Source: DATFLL01 sp035267785 (lineage in GTDB: Bacteria > Pseudomonadota > Gammaproteobacteria > DATFLL01). From it: a stretch of DNA of 62,481 nucleotides. A program made the position numbers and the translations under genes. Of the stretch, positions 53,059-61,189 are shown one piece after another; position 1 is the stretch's first letter, and every line of letters starts with the position of its first letter. The notes under the pieces were generated by a model. The model saw only the letters and a program-made list of their open reading frames with translations, had not been told where the DNA came from and did not search any database. Location of the stretch: assembly GCA_035267785.1 (NCBI GenBank), contig DATFLL010000098.1, positions 1 to 62,481 of the forward strand, written 5' to 3'.

Positions 53059-54219
53059 ATGAAACACTATCTTGCTGTCCCGTTGCTGGCTGCGATGGTT
53101 GCGTGGCCGGCCATGGCCAATGCCGGGGATCTGCCCCCTTTGCCCGTACCGCATATCACCGACGCGCCCAGCCGCGTCCCGGAAGGCCCGTCCCGGAAGG
53201 TCCATTTCTCCTTCTCCGCCACACCCGAATCGGCGTCCGGCGACTCTCTGAATTATCACCTTCAGCAGTGGTTCTGCCCGCCCGGCAAAGACAGTGCGCC
53301 TACGGACATCTCGATTCAGGCCACACCGTGGGCGGGCCAGGAGGCGGTCTGTCAGCTGGAGGAGAACTGGGGTGGCATGCCCCCAGGCACCCTCAGCAGC
53401 GATTGGTTCAACATCCCGGTTCAGAACGAGCCCCGTCTCGTGCCGGGAACTCTGTATGTACGCGTGCAATTAGTCTGGCTCCCGCCTACGGGGGGCACAC
53501 CTGTCGCGTCGGGCGGTTGGAGCCCCTGGCATCGCACGCTGGTCGAGGATACGCACACCGCGGTATTCGGAGGCACCCAGGGGATGCGCGTCGGTCGCCG
53601 TCAGGCCGGCAGCGTGCACATCAAAGTCGACATGTCGGGGGCGAAGCCACCCGCGATCATGGCGCCGAAACCGGCACAAGTATTCCACGGCGGCCCCATC
53701 AGCCTCTCCGTCACCGTCAGTCCGCACAAACCCAACAGCGTTTGGGCATGCTGCGAGGTCCAATGGAAACGGGCCATCGTCGTGACGAAGGAGAACAACG
53801 CGTACGCGGAGGCCCATACGCCCGGGCACACCGCCTTCCCCTCAACACCGCAGCCCTACGAGATGAGCTCGATGACGGGATTTGCGTCGAACCTCAAGGA
53901 GACTGGAACGTCCTTACACGGCAGCGTGTTCTATAACCAACTTCGTCCGCACAAGCACACCTTCGGCTACCGGTATCTGTTCCGCATGCGTGAGGTCTAC
54001 TACCCCGGCGGCATAGGCACGGAAGGAGATCTCGGCCCCTTTTCGGCGTGGCACAGTTTCATCGTCCAGGAACCGATCCAGGCCGCCATGCCATACCACG
54101 GCGGTATGCAGATGAAACCGGGCGCACATATGACCAAGCCCTCGTCGGGTAAGCAGCAGAGCAACCAACGGGAGACCACCCGGCGGCTGGCGCCGATGCC
54201 GACGCTGCATCGTCAATAG
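53059..54219 (+). CDS. Secreted protein of unknown function, divergent to the CARDB-like gene
   Basis: A 386-residue exported protein with a signal peptide (LAVPLLAAMVAWPAMANA) and an AGAGGAAGA ribosome site. The mature chain is rich in Trp, Pro and Tyr with beta-strand character (HYHLQQWFCPPG-like, VQLVWLPPTGG, VHIKVDMSG, SLSVTVSPHKPN), as in fibronectin/Ig-like repeats, and a basic tail. Its style resembles the neighbouring CARDB-like protein; they may act together at the surface. No family named. Confidence 0.6.
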   Translation: MKHYLAVPLLAAMVAWPAMANAGDLPPLPVPHITDAPSRVPEGPSRKVHFSFSATPESASGDSLNYHLQQWFCPPGKDSAPTDISIQATPWAGQEAVCQLEENWGGMPPGTLSSDWFNIPVQNEPRLVPGTLYVRVQLVWLPPTGGTPVASGGWSPWHRTLVEDTHTAVFGGTQGMRVGRRQAGSVHIKVDMSGAKPPAIMAPKPAQVFHGGPISLSVTVSPHKPNSVWACCEVQWKRAIVVTKENNAYAEAHTPGHTAFPSTPQPYEMSSMTGFASNLKETGTSLHGSVFYNQLRPHKHTFGYRYLFRMREVYYPGGIGTEGDLGPFSAWHSFIVQEPIQAAMPYHGGMQMKPGAHMTKPSSGKQQSNQRETTRRLAPMPTLHRQ

Positions 54220-54305
54220 GCCTCGGCCGGCGAATAGGAAGGGTCAACGTGATGACCCGCGGGCAGGGAAGCCCATTCTTACTCTGACCGCCCCTTTTCG
54301 CTCGG

Positions 54306-54779
54306 TCATTTTCTTTTGCGGCAGCTCAGATCGAGACGCACAAACCGCCCTACGCCCACCGTCGCTCCCGTGTGATGGCCAAAGCCCGTTGCATTCAGGT
54401 TGAAGACCGTAGGCACGGCGTCAATGTCCGAGAAGACCATATACGAAGAAAGACCGCCGATGCCCTGATGAAAGGCTTTATCGCGGATGCCGATCATGTA
54501 ACATCCCTTGGCGAAGATCGTGTCACAGAACTTGCTGAACTTTGCATCGTCGCCTTTGCGAATGCTGAAGAACTCCACGTCGATGTCCTTGCAGAAGCGC
54601 GGTTGTCGCCGATATTTGATACCGTTATCTGCCGCCCTGTCCACGCTGACCGCACCGCATGTCTTTGCGTTGGGAGCCTGGTCCGTCTTCACATTGACAA
54701 AGTGAGTAGTACAGTCAATCCTGGCTGCGTAGGCATTGGCAGAGAATAGAGCCGCCAAGAAAATAGTAACTTTCTTCAT
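54306..54779 (-). CDS. Small Cys-rich secreted protein, unknown
   Basis: A 157-residue protein with signal peptide (KVTIFLAALFSANAYA). Mature chain has six Cys (IDCTTHFV, KTCGAVS, RFCKDID, KFCDTIFAKGCY, LSCRKRK), suggesting three disulfides. No family recognised. Base composition is less GC-rich than the left half of the window. It has a good start after a GGGGGAG-like site. Confidence 0.6.
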   Translation of the reverse strand: MKKVTIFLAALFSANAYAARIDCTTHFVNVKTDQAPNAKTCGAVSVDRAADNGIKYRRQPRFCKDIDVEFFSIRKGDDAKFSKFCDTIFAKGCYMIGIRDKAFHQGIGGLSSYMVFSDIDAVPTVFNLNATGFGHHTGATVGVGRFVRLDLSCRKRK

Positions 54780-54888
54780 GGTTTACTCCCCCAAACTCGA
54801 TAGATAGATTCAAAAGACGAGATGGATCGACATTACAATGGGTATCCATTTAGTTACCTTGGCGGGGGTTCTTTGGCTCAACGGCATT

Positions 54889-54945
54889 AAAGGGACCGGT
54901 GACAACCGCCTATGATTATTATCCTCATTTCTCACCGACCCCTTT
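54889..54945. repeat. Palindromic repeat, copy 1
   Basis: Arms AAAGGGACCGGTGACAA and CTCACCGACCCCTTT with a loop containing CCTATGATTATTATCCTCATT. Same family as 57510, 60438, 61128 and 62268, somewhat diverged. Confidence 0.85.
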
Positions 54946-54961
54946 GATTCGCTATGGAGCA

Positions 54962-55402
54962 TCAATCGCAGGAACTGCGTTTACCAGTCGCCCATTCCTT
55001 GATTTTTACCCATTCGTCTTTCCACCCGTGGGATGGCGAATACCACGCCAACTCCGTTCGATCTCTACCCACTCGCTTCACGTTCAACGCCGCCCCATAG
55101 TAGCCGCCTGGCGGGGCCTTCTGCAAAGACGACGCACCCTTTGTGGTATATTGAATCGTAAACTCTATTAGATTGTCATTTACTCTATTGACGCTTGGAT
55201 GGTACGTATCCGTAATCCGCATTGTCGTCATACCACCTTCTGTCCGAGCCGTTGTGCCGCTAATTCGGTAACATTCGTCCCACTCGGTTCGTAGCGCCCG
55301 AACGACATCATCAAAACCGCGATGCACGACCTGGTGCTGTGCGATATACCAGGTCGGATGATTGCGCGCGAGGTCGACGAAGGCCGTTCTCGTCTGGGGC
55401 AT
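54962..55402 (-). CDS. Lipoprotein, unknown, with apparently broken start
   Basis: An open frame of 146 codons with Cys only near the end (GKRSSCD) and one in DECYRISG. Upstream of its first ATG the same frame continues as KLIVIILILLVAGCAG, a perfect lipoprotein signal, but runs into a TGA. An AGGAGGG ribosome site (55463-55469) precedes a GTG at 55454; removing one A from the AAA at 55449-55451 would give GTG-AAG-CTC and a complete lipoprotein. So either a start-proximal frameshift or a sequence error. Function unknown. Confidence 0.55.
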   Translation of the reverse strand: MPQTRTAFVDLARNHPTWYIAQHQVVHRGFDDVVRALRTEWDECYRISGTTARTEGGMTTMRITDTYHPSVNRVNDNLIEFTIQYTTKGASSLQKAPPGGYYGAALNVKRVGRDRTELAWYSPSHGWKDEWVKIKEWATGKRSSCD

Positions 55403-55699
55403 ACCCGCACAACCGGCGACAAGTAGTATCAGGATTATGACGATGAGCTTTCACATTGAGATCCCTCCTGGAAAATTGACGGCAAAGCCAGCGAACCAAA
55501 ATCGGTTGCCTATTCGCATCATCGACCGCCGCACCTCGGTCCTTGAGTCGCACCAACCATCTTTGCATAATCTTTGCTTTCCGCGGCGACTCCGCAAAGG
55601 GCGTTACCGGGTAGCGCCAGGTCTTAACCGCCTTAGCAATCTTCTTAACTTGTTATTTTGTGTCGAGTGTCGGCTGTCCTTCGACTGGGGGTCCGGCGA

Positions 55700-55947
55700 G
55701 ACGACAGAACTGGTCGACTGGACCGGCCGCGCAATCCGTGAGGGCAAGCGCGGTGCCATCCCGGCCAATGTCCCACCCATCCTGGAGCGCTTGCCGTCGG
55801 CCCGGAGTACTGGCTGCACATGACCCGACGCTTCGAGAGCCGATCCAAGTGACTGGTCGGAAGCGCGTACAGACTCAAAGCCGCCTGCACTACCTTGGGA
55901 TTTCAGCGTACGCCGGGCTTGGTGCCCTGCCTTACGCTACTGACGTA
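55700..55947 (+). pseudogene. Remnant of a transposase-gene 3' end
   Basis: Reads ELVDWTGRAIREGKRGAIP and PPILERL, then after a one-base frame change GPEYWLHMTRRFESRSK, a TGA, and LVGSAYRLKAACTTLGFQRT. This is the conserved C-terminus of IS200/REP-associated-type transposases in gammaproteobacteria (usual form DWTGRAIREDKRGAIP ... HFESRFKGLVG). No catalytic part is left. It is the only trace near the palindromic repeats of an enzyme that could have spread them. Confidence 0.7.
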
Positions 55948-56114
55948 GCCCTCCGTCCACTTCGACTACTCGATCGGGCAAGGTCCGAGGCCCATTCGCG
56001 TCCGAGAACCGGCATTCCGACCGAATTTCCATAAACCCAAGATGGCATTGGGCCTTGCGAGGCCCGAATGGGGGGCACACCCCATAGGAGCCCCTCGCTC
56101 GCTCCGGTCACGGA

Positions 56115-56143
56115 CCTTTCTTAGCGTGGGTGTCCATATAAGC
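56115..56143. repeat. 29-base repeat, copy 1 (with 61161-61189)
   Basis: CCTTTCTTAGCGTGGGTGTC continuing CATATAAGC, matching the copy at 61161 with three differences. The stretch 55948-56361 holds no supported gene besides this repeat. Confidence 0.7.
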
Positions 56144-56361
56144 TTCTATAAGCTTCAGTCCGCAGCTCCGATGGAATCGGGCGTTTCTGGACCTCCGGGG
56201 GCGATAGAGCCTCCAGGCGTCGCCCGCAATTTGCGTTCGGCGCTCTCCTTGTCATGGCTGTTCATGTAGTTCTCGGGAGAGCTGGGAGAACGTGAACATG
56301 GCGCGCGCGTATAACCGAGTGAAAGAGATCGGCGACATGGGCCGGGGAGGGAATCGCCGGC

Positions 56362-56409
56362 TTGACGTACCCGTGGCCCTGGACTAGTCTGAATAGACCG
56401 ACCGGTCTA
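56362..56409 (+). promoter_or_regulatory. Promoter and TetR operator of the haemoglobin-linked regulator
   Basis: TTGACG (56362-56367), 17 bases, TAGTCT (56385-56390). The 16-base palindrome TAGACCGACCGGTCTA (56394-56409) covers the expected transcription start and recurs with one change at 57039-57054. Confidence 0.75.
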
Positions 56410-56421
56410 CTGAGGCCTTCC

Positions 56422-56997
56422 ATGGCAACCGACACGCGACAACTCCTGTTGGAACAGGGCATGGCCATGCTGCTGCGCCATGGTTATCACAATCTCGGCA
56501 TCAGTGCCGTGCTGGAGGCGACCAACATCCCAAAGGGCTCGTTCTATCACCACTTCAAATCCAAGGAAGACTTCGGGCTGCAGGCGATCGACCTCTATAT
56601 GGAGCAAGTCCACGCCGGGCTGGACCATTGCCTGGGGGATACCAGCCGAACACCGCTGCAACGGGTGCGGCACTTTTTCGAGCTCACCGAAGAGAAGTAT
56701 CGCGGCGAGGGCTATCTCGGCTGCCTCCTGGGCGGCCTGGGCCAGGAGCTGTCGGGGGTGAGCGAGGCTTTTCGCCGCAAGGTCGAATATTGCTTCAACG
56801 AGATCGCCCGGCGCATCGCCGGTTGTCTCGATGAAGGGGTGCGACAGGGCACGCTCGCCGCGGACACCGATACCCGGCAACTGGGCGAGTTGCTGGTCAA
56901 TTGCTGGGAGGGGGCGGCGTTGCGTACCCGGCTGCGTCAGGACCCCGCTCCGTTACGACAAATGCTCGATTTCTATTTCCGCGCGGCATCGGCATAA
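56422..56997 (+). CDS. TetR/AcrR-family regulator (NemR/AcuR-like)
   Basis: A 191-residue repressor. HTH: DTRQLLLEQGMAMLLRHGYHN (ends given), ISAVLEATNIPKGSFYHHFKSKEDFG. The helix and the LGCLLGGLGQELSGVSEAFR segment are like the TetR group that senses electrophiles through Cys; Cys occur at DHCLGDT, LGCLLGG, EYCFNEI, AGCLDEG and VNCWEGA. It should bind TAGACCG-type dyads at its own promoter and at the haemoglobin promoter. The ATG at 56422 has GAGG six bases before it. Confidence 0.85.
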   Translation: MATDTRQLLLEQGMAMLLRHGYHNLGISAVLEATNIPKGSFYHHFKSKEDFGLQAIDLYMEQVHAGLDHCLGDTSRTPLQRVRHFFELTEEKYRGEGYLGCLLGGLGQELSGVSEAFRRKVEYCFNEIARRIAGCLDEGVRQGTLAADTDTRQLGELLVNCWEGAALRTRLRQDPAPLRQMLDFYFRAASA

Positions 56998-57028
56998 CCG
57001 GTCGACGCATTGCCGCGGGGCGTTATCG

Positions 57029-57058
57029 TTGCCGTAAATAAACCGACCGGTCTATTTT
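57029..57058 (+). promoter_or_regulatory. Promoter and TetR operator of the truncated haemoglobin
   Basis: TTGCCG (57029-57034), 18 bases, TATTTT (57053-57058), with the dyad TAAACCGACCGGTCTA (57039-57054) filling the spacer. The match to the operator at 56394 is 15 of 16. Confidence 0.75.
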
Positions 57059-57093
57059 ATCACAACACCACAACACCATAAGGAGGGGAACAT

Positions 57094-57468
57094 ATGAACA
57101 ACTCACTGTACGAACGACTCGGTGGCACCTCGGGCATCAACACGCTGGTCGAGGACATCGTGGCCCGGCATATGGAAAACCCGACCATCCGCGCCCGCTT
57201 CCGCCCCTACCTGGAAAGCCCCGAGAAACTGGAACAGACCAAGCAGCACCTGTGCGCATTTCTCGAGTCCGGTACTGGCGGGGCGGCGCAGTACGAGGGG
57301 CGCAGCATGCCCGACACCCATCGCGGCATGAACATCAATGAAGCCGAGTACATGGCCGCCATCGACGATATCCTCGCCAGCCTGCGTCAGCACCAGATCG
57401 ATGAACCAACCCAGCAGGAAGTGCTGGCTATCGCCTACTCCCTGAAGGACGACATCATGCACATATAG
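57094..57468 (+). CDS. Group I truncated haemoglobin
   Basis: A 124-residue 2/2 globin. YERLGGTSGINTLVEDIVAR at the N-terminus carries the usual Gly-Gly turn, and the proximal His is in MPDTHRGMNINEAEY. These globins bind O2 and NO and often detoxify NO with a reductase. A strong AAGGAGGGG site precedes it. It lies about 100 bases after the TetR gene with the same operator, so it is a probable target of that repressor. Confidence 0.92.
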   Translation: MNNSLYERLGGTSGINTLVEDIVARHMENPTIRARFRPYLESPEKLEQTKQHLCAFLESGTGGAAQYEGRSMPDTHRGMNINEAEYMAAIDDILASLRQHQIDEPTQQEVLAIAYSLKDDIMHI

Positions 57469-57509
57469 GGGGCTGAACTCTTTATAAACAGAAATGTGGA
57501 AAGCGCATT

Positions 57510-57560
57510 AAAAGGGGCCGGTGACAAATACAGAGAAATTTAACTTGTCACCGGCCTTTT
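57510..57560. repeat. Palindromic repeat, copy 2 (diverged)
   Basis: AAAAGGGGCCGGTGACAA, a short loop, then TTGTCACCGGCCTTTT. Arms are perfect apart from one base count, and both match the family with C for T. It follows the haemoglobin stop and could end its transcript. Confidence 0.85.
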
Positions 57561-57684
57561 ATCGTATCGGGGCACTATGGATGCAGCCCGGCGTCGCGCG
57601 CGGGACGCCGAGACGGCGCCGCTGTCCTTGTGAGTCACCACCCCGGCAGGCAAAATAGCCCGAACCCCGCAATAAGAAGAGCCC

Positions 57685-59523
57685 ATGGACGACCCGGCCG
57701 ACATCCTCAGCACCGTCTTCGGCTATCCACAGTTTCGCCCGCCGCAGGATGAGGTCATCGACACCCTGATTGGCGGGCACGACGCGCTGGTGCTGATGCC
57801 CACCGGCGGGGGCAAATCGCTGTGCTATCAGATCCCGGCGATGGCCCGCCCCGGCGTGGGCATTGTCGTCTCGCCCCTGATTGCATTGATGCAGGATCAG
57901 GTCGCCGCGCTGCGCCAGGCGGGGGTACGCGCCGCCTATGTCAATTCCAGTCTGAGTGCGGATGAGGCCGCCCGGGTCGAGGCGCAGATGCAGACCGGCG
58001 AGTTGGATATGGTCTACGTCGCCCCCGAACGGCTGCTCACCGAACGTTTCCTCTCCCGGCTGGATCAAAGCCCGCTGGCGCTGTTCGCCATCGATGAGGC
58101 GCACTGCGTCTCCCAGTGGGGCCACGACTTTCGCCCCGAATACATCCAGTTGTCGCTACTGGCCGAGCGCTACCCGTCCATTCCGCGCATTGCCCTGACC
58201 GCCACCGCCGACGAGCTGACCCGCCAGGAGATCGTCACCCGGCTGCAATTGCAAAACGCGCGGCAGTTCATCAGCAGCTTCGATCGGCCCAATATCCGTT
58301 ATCGGATCAGCCAACAGGGTAATGCCCGCGACGAGCTATTGCGGTTTATCCAGCAGGAGCATGCCGGTGAATCGGGCATCGTCTACTGACTGAGCCGCAA
58401 GAAGGTCGAGGCCGCCGCCGAGTGGCTCAGCGCCCGCGGCCTGACCGCCCTGCCCTACCACGCCGGTCTCGACAGCGAGGTCCGCCAGGAGCATCAACGC
58501 CGCTTTCAAAACGAGGAGGCGGTCATCATCGTCGCCACCGTCGCCTTCGGCATGGGCATCGACAAACCGGACGTGCGCTTCGTCGCCCACCTGAATCTTC
58601 CCAAGAGCATCGAGGCCTATTATCAGGAGACCGGGCGGGCCGGGCGCGATGGCCTGCCGGCCGACGCCTGGATGGCCTATGGCCTGGAGGACGTGATCAC
58701 CCTGCGCCAGATGGTCGAGCAGTCCGAGGCCGACGAGGCGCGCAAACGCATCGAACGCCACAAACTCGAGGCCATGCTCGGCCTGTGCGAGACCATCGGC
58801 TGCCGGCGCCAGGCGCTGCTGCGCTATTTCGACGAAACCCGTGACGAGGCCTGCGGTAACTGCGATACCTGCCTCACCCCGCCGCAGACGGTGGATGCCA
58901 CCGAAACCGCCCGCAAGGCCCTGTCCTGCGTCTACCGTACCGGCCAGCGCTTCGGGGTGAACTACCAGATCGATGTGCTGCTGGGCAAAAGCGATGCGCG
59001 CATCGAGCGCAACGGCCACGACAAGCTGCAGCTGTTCGGCATCGGCAAGGAGCTCAACGCCAACGAGTGGCGCAGCGTCTTCCGCCAGCTCATTGCCCTG
59101 GGTTATCTACACGTGGATGTGGGCGGCTACGGCAGCCTGCATCTTTCCGAAAGCTGCCGGCCGCTGCTGCGCGGTGAGCAAAGTCTGCAACTGCGTGTCG
59201 AGCAGAAGCGCGCCCGCAAAGCCCGCACGTCCCGCGCCGCGGCCGAGCTGGACAGTGAGCCGGACAAACAGCTGTTCGAGGCATTGCGCGCCCTGCGCCG
59301 GGAACTGGCGCAAACCCAGGGCGTGCCACCCTACGTGGTCTTCCACGACGCCACGCTGGTAGAGCTGGTGAGCCAGCGTCCCCAAACCCGGGACCAACTG
59401 GCCAGCGTCTCGGGGCTAGGGGAACGCAAGATCGCCGCCTACGGCCAGGCCGTGCTTGACCTCTTACGCGAATATGGGAATGGGCGGCCGGCTGAACGTT
59501 CCGACATGTCAAAAGGGCTTTAA
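57685..59523 (+). pseudogene. recQ: ATP-dependent DNA helicase RecQ interrupted by one in-frame TGA
   Basis: 612 sense codons in one frame except for a TGA at 58387-58389. The upstream part has helicase motifs I (TGGGKSLCYQIPA), II (DEAHCVSQWGHDFRPEY) and III; the downstream part has motif V (TVAFGMGIDKPDVRFV), VI (QETGRAGRDG), the RecQ zinc-binding Cys (CRRQALLRYF, ACGNCDTC) and an HRDC domain. The TGA stands where homologues have Cys in GIVYC-x-SRKKVE (one base from TGC/TGT). Length is normal otherwise (about 610). It may be a nonsense allele, an error, or recoded; internal restarts exist at 58552. Confidence 0.9.
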
Positions 59524-59606
59524 TGCCCTAAATATTGATGACGCATGTTGCTCTGCAAGATCTGACCCCGAACGGTGCGTAGACTTCCATATGCACATCG
59601 TGTGCT

Positions 59607-60290
59607 TCAGTGGGTGGGCTCCACGACGAAAATGACCGATGCGGGCTGCCGGGTTTGCGGATGGACGGGTTCGCGCACCTCACGCACGGTGAGCCCGTTC
59701 TCTCCGAACATTCCGATCCAGCTCTCCATGGTTCTGAAATACCACGGGGCAGGCGCGGCGAAATCGGTCTCAAACCCTTGCCAGGTCGCCTCGCGCCATC
59801 CATCCCGGTACGGCATATCGCCGCACGCGAAAAACGGGTGCAGTGTCTGAATCATGAATGCCCCGGAGGGATTGAGCAGTCCCGGGATCGCCCTGAATAC
59901 CGCTTCCGTGGACTCCTTGCCCAACAGGGAAAAGTTGGCAACTGCGACATCAACCGCTGTCCCCACTGTCGCGACACTCAAGCGGTCGTAGGGCATCAGC
60001 AGAAAATGGCCGCCACCCGCGGTTTGAGCCGTTTGGACGAGTTCGGGTACGGCATCGACGCCGGTCACCCGGATGCGATGGTTCGCGAGCTCGCGCGCCA
60101 ACCAGCCTTCGCCGCAGCCGATGTCAAGGACCGAACGGGGTGCGCGACTCAACACCGCGTCCACGATTGCCGCGTCGGTCGCCGCACGGCGGCTTTCGAT
60201 CTGCCGCTCGCGAACCGCCTCGACCCAAGCCGCGGCGTTCTTGGTCCACGACCGAAGGACTGCCGAGTCGCTAAACCGCTCGCCGTTCAT
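59607..60290 (-). CDS. SAM-dependent methyltransferase
   Basis: A 227-residue class I methyltransferase. Motif I is SVLDIGCGEGWLAREL (about residues 53-68), followed by VTGVDAVPELV, then VDVAVANFSLLGKE and FMIQTLHPFFACG. The N-terminal WTKNAAAWVEAVRERQIESR helix is typical of small-molecule enzymes. Substrate unknown. It is convergent with recQ and ends about 80 bases from it. Confidence 0.85.
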   Translation of the reverse strand: MNGERFSDSAVLRSWTKNAAAWVEAVRERQIESRRAATDAAIVDAVLSRAPRSVLDIGCGEGWLARELANHRIRVTGVDAVPELVQTAQTAGGGHFLLMPYDRLSVATVGTAVDVAVANFSLLGKESTEAVFRAIPGLLNPSGAFMIQTLHPFFACGDMPYRDGWREATWQGFETDFAAPAPWYFRTMESWIGMFGENGLTVREVREPVHPQTRQPASVIFVVEPTH

Positions 60291-60437
60291 TCGCCACCTC
60301 CGCGGCCGATCATAGCCCTTCGCGGTCGTGGCCCTGTCGGTGCGCGCCGGACGGCTTCACACTTCTTGTCACGTTGAGTGTCCACGCAAGTGGTCCTGCT
60401 AATCTTCTTATGTCGTCATTGCTGTATCAAAAATGAT

Positions 60438-60497
60438 AAAAGGGGTCGGTGACAACTGCCTATGATTTTGATTCTCATTTGTCACCGACCCCTTTTT
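60438..60497. repeat. Palindromic repeat, copy 3
   Basis: AAAAGGGGTCGGTGACAA, loop CTGCCTATGATTTTGATTCT(CA), TTGTCACCGACCCCTTTTT. The arms are perfect 18-mers. It lies just past the stop of the 60518 gene. Confidence 0.92.
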
Positions 60498-60517
60498 ACT
60501 CCTTTAGCACGAATCGC

Positions 60518-60985
60518 TCATTGTAAGAATATCGGAGAGTTGACCCGAAACATCAAAAACTTCCACTCCCCCGCCTCTCGCAATAGTCGAATTTTCACCG
60601 TTCCTTCACCGTGCTCAAACTTAGCGTTCCCCACATAGCTTGCAGTCACGACCGTCCCCCTCCCTAAGCGATAGGCAATATTCGCCTGGCCCTTCACATC
60701 GCCGAAACTCTTCAACCCGCCCAACTGAGACAGCTTCTGAAACAATCGATCAACCTGTGCGGAATGCGCCTCCACCACTTTGCGCAGGGGTTTCGAGGAC
60801 CGCTCGAGCAACTCCTCCTTCGACCAACTCGACAGAATCGGCGGTACGTTCTTCTGCGTGTATCGTTTACTCGATAGGTCCAACTGATGCCCCTCGTAGA
60901 CCGCGTAGCCCACATACACGCCGAGCACAACTGCCGTAACGGCGACGACTATGCCCGCGATAATTAGTGCGCTTTTCACTCCCAT
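60518..60985 (-). CDS. Single-helix membrane-anchored protein, unknown
   Basis: A 155-residue protein: one N-terminal helix (ALIIAGIVVAVTAVVLGVYVGYAVY) and a soluble domain (SWSKEELLERSSKPLRKVVE, GTVVTASYVGNAKFEHGEG, WKFLMFRVNSP) of helical then beta pattern. The ATG at 60985 has GGAG five bases before it; GTG at 60991 is an alternative. It is bounded by palindromic repeats on both sides. No family recognised. Confidence 0.6.
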   Translation of the reverse strand: MGVKSALIIAGIVVAVTAVVLGVYVGYAVYEGHQLDLSSKRYTQKNVPPILSSWSKEELLERSSKPLRKVVEAHSAQVDRLFQKLSQLGGLKSFGDVKGQANIAYRLGRGTVVTASYVGNAKFEHGEGTVKIRLLREAGEWKFLMFRVNSPIFLQ

Positions 60986-61127
60986 AATCACTCCTTCCGC
61001 TTCGCGGACTCAGGTCACTTGAAGCGTCGGCCGGATCAAGTGGTCTGAGCTTTCCCTTATTTATTTCCCATTGCATTTGATCCGCTCAACGTGACACGAG
61101 GGGTCTGCGTCAATCGCTTCTGTTAGT

Positions 61128-61155
61128 GATTCTCATTTGTCACCGACCCCTTTTT
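61128..61155. repeat. Palindromic repeat, half copy 4
   Basis: GATTCTCATTTGTCACCGAC and CCCTTTTT, identical to the right part of copies 3 and 5. The left arm is absent. Confidence 0.85.
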
Positions 61156-61160
61156 ATATT

Positions 61161-61189
61161 CCTTTCTTAAGGTGGGTGTCCATGTAAGC
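61161..61189. repeat. 29-base repeat, copy 2 (with 56115-56143)
   Basis: CCTTTCTTAAGGTGGGTGTC continuing CATGTAAGC. It covers the last codons and stop of the 61167 gene, six bases after the half palindrome. Confidence 0.7.

Noticed and set aside
58387..58430. Calling RecQ a selenoprotein
   Set aside because: The TGA and a 7-bp stem fit formally, but the loop is large, no SelB-type bulge and loop could be recognised, and the Cys is not catalytic. Kept only as a finding to test.
60438..60497. Reading the palindrome loop (AATGAGAATC half) as a Fur box
   Set aside because: The similarity covers only one half-site and recurs in all copies because the repeat is conserved, so it is better explained by the repeat itself.
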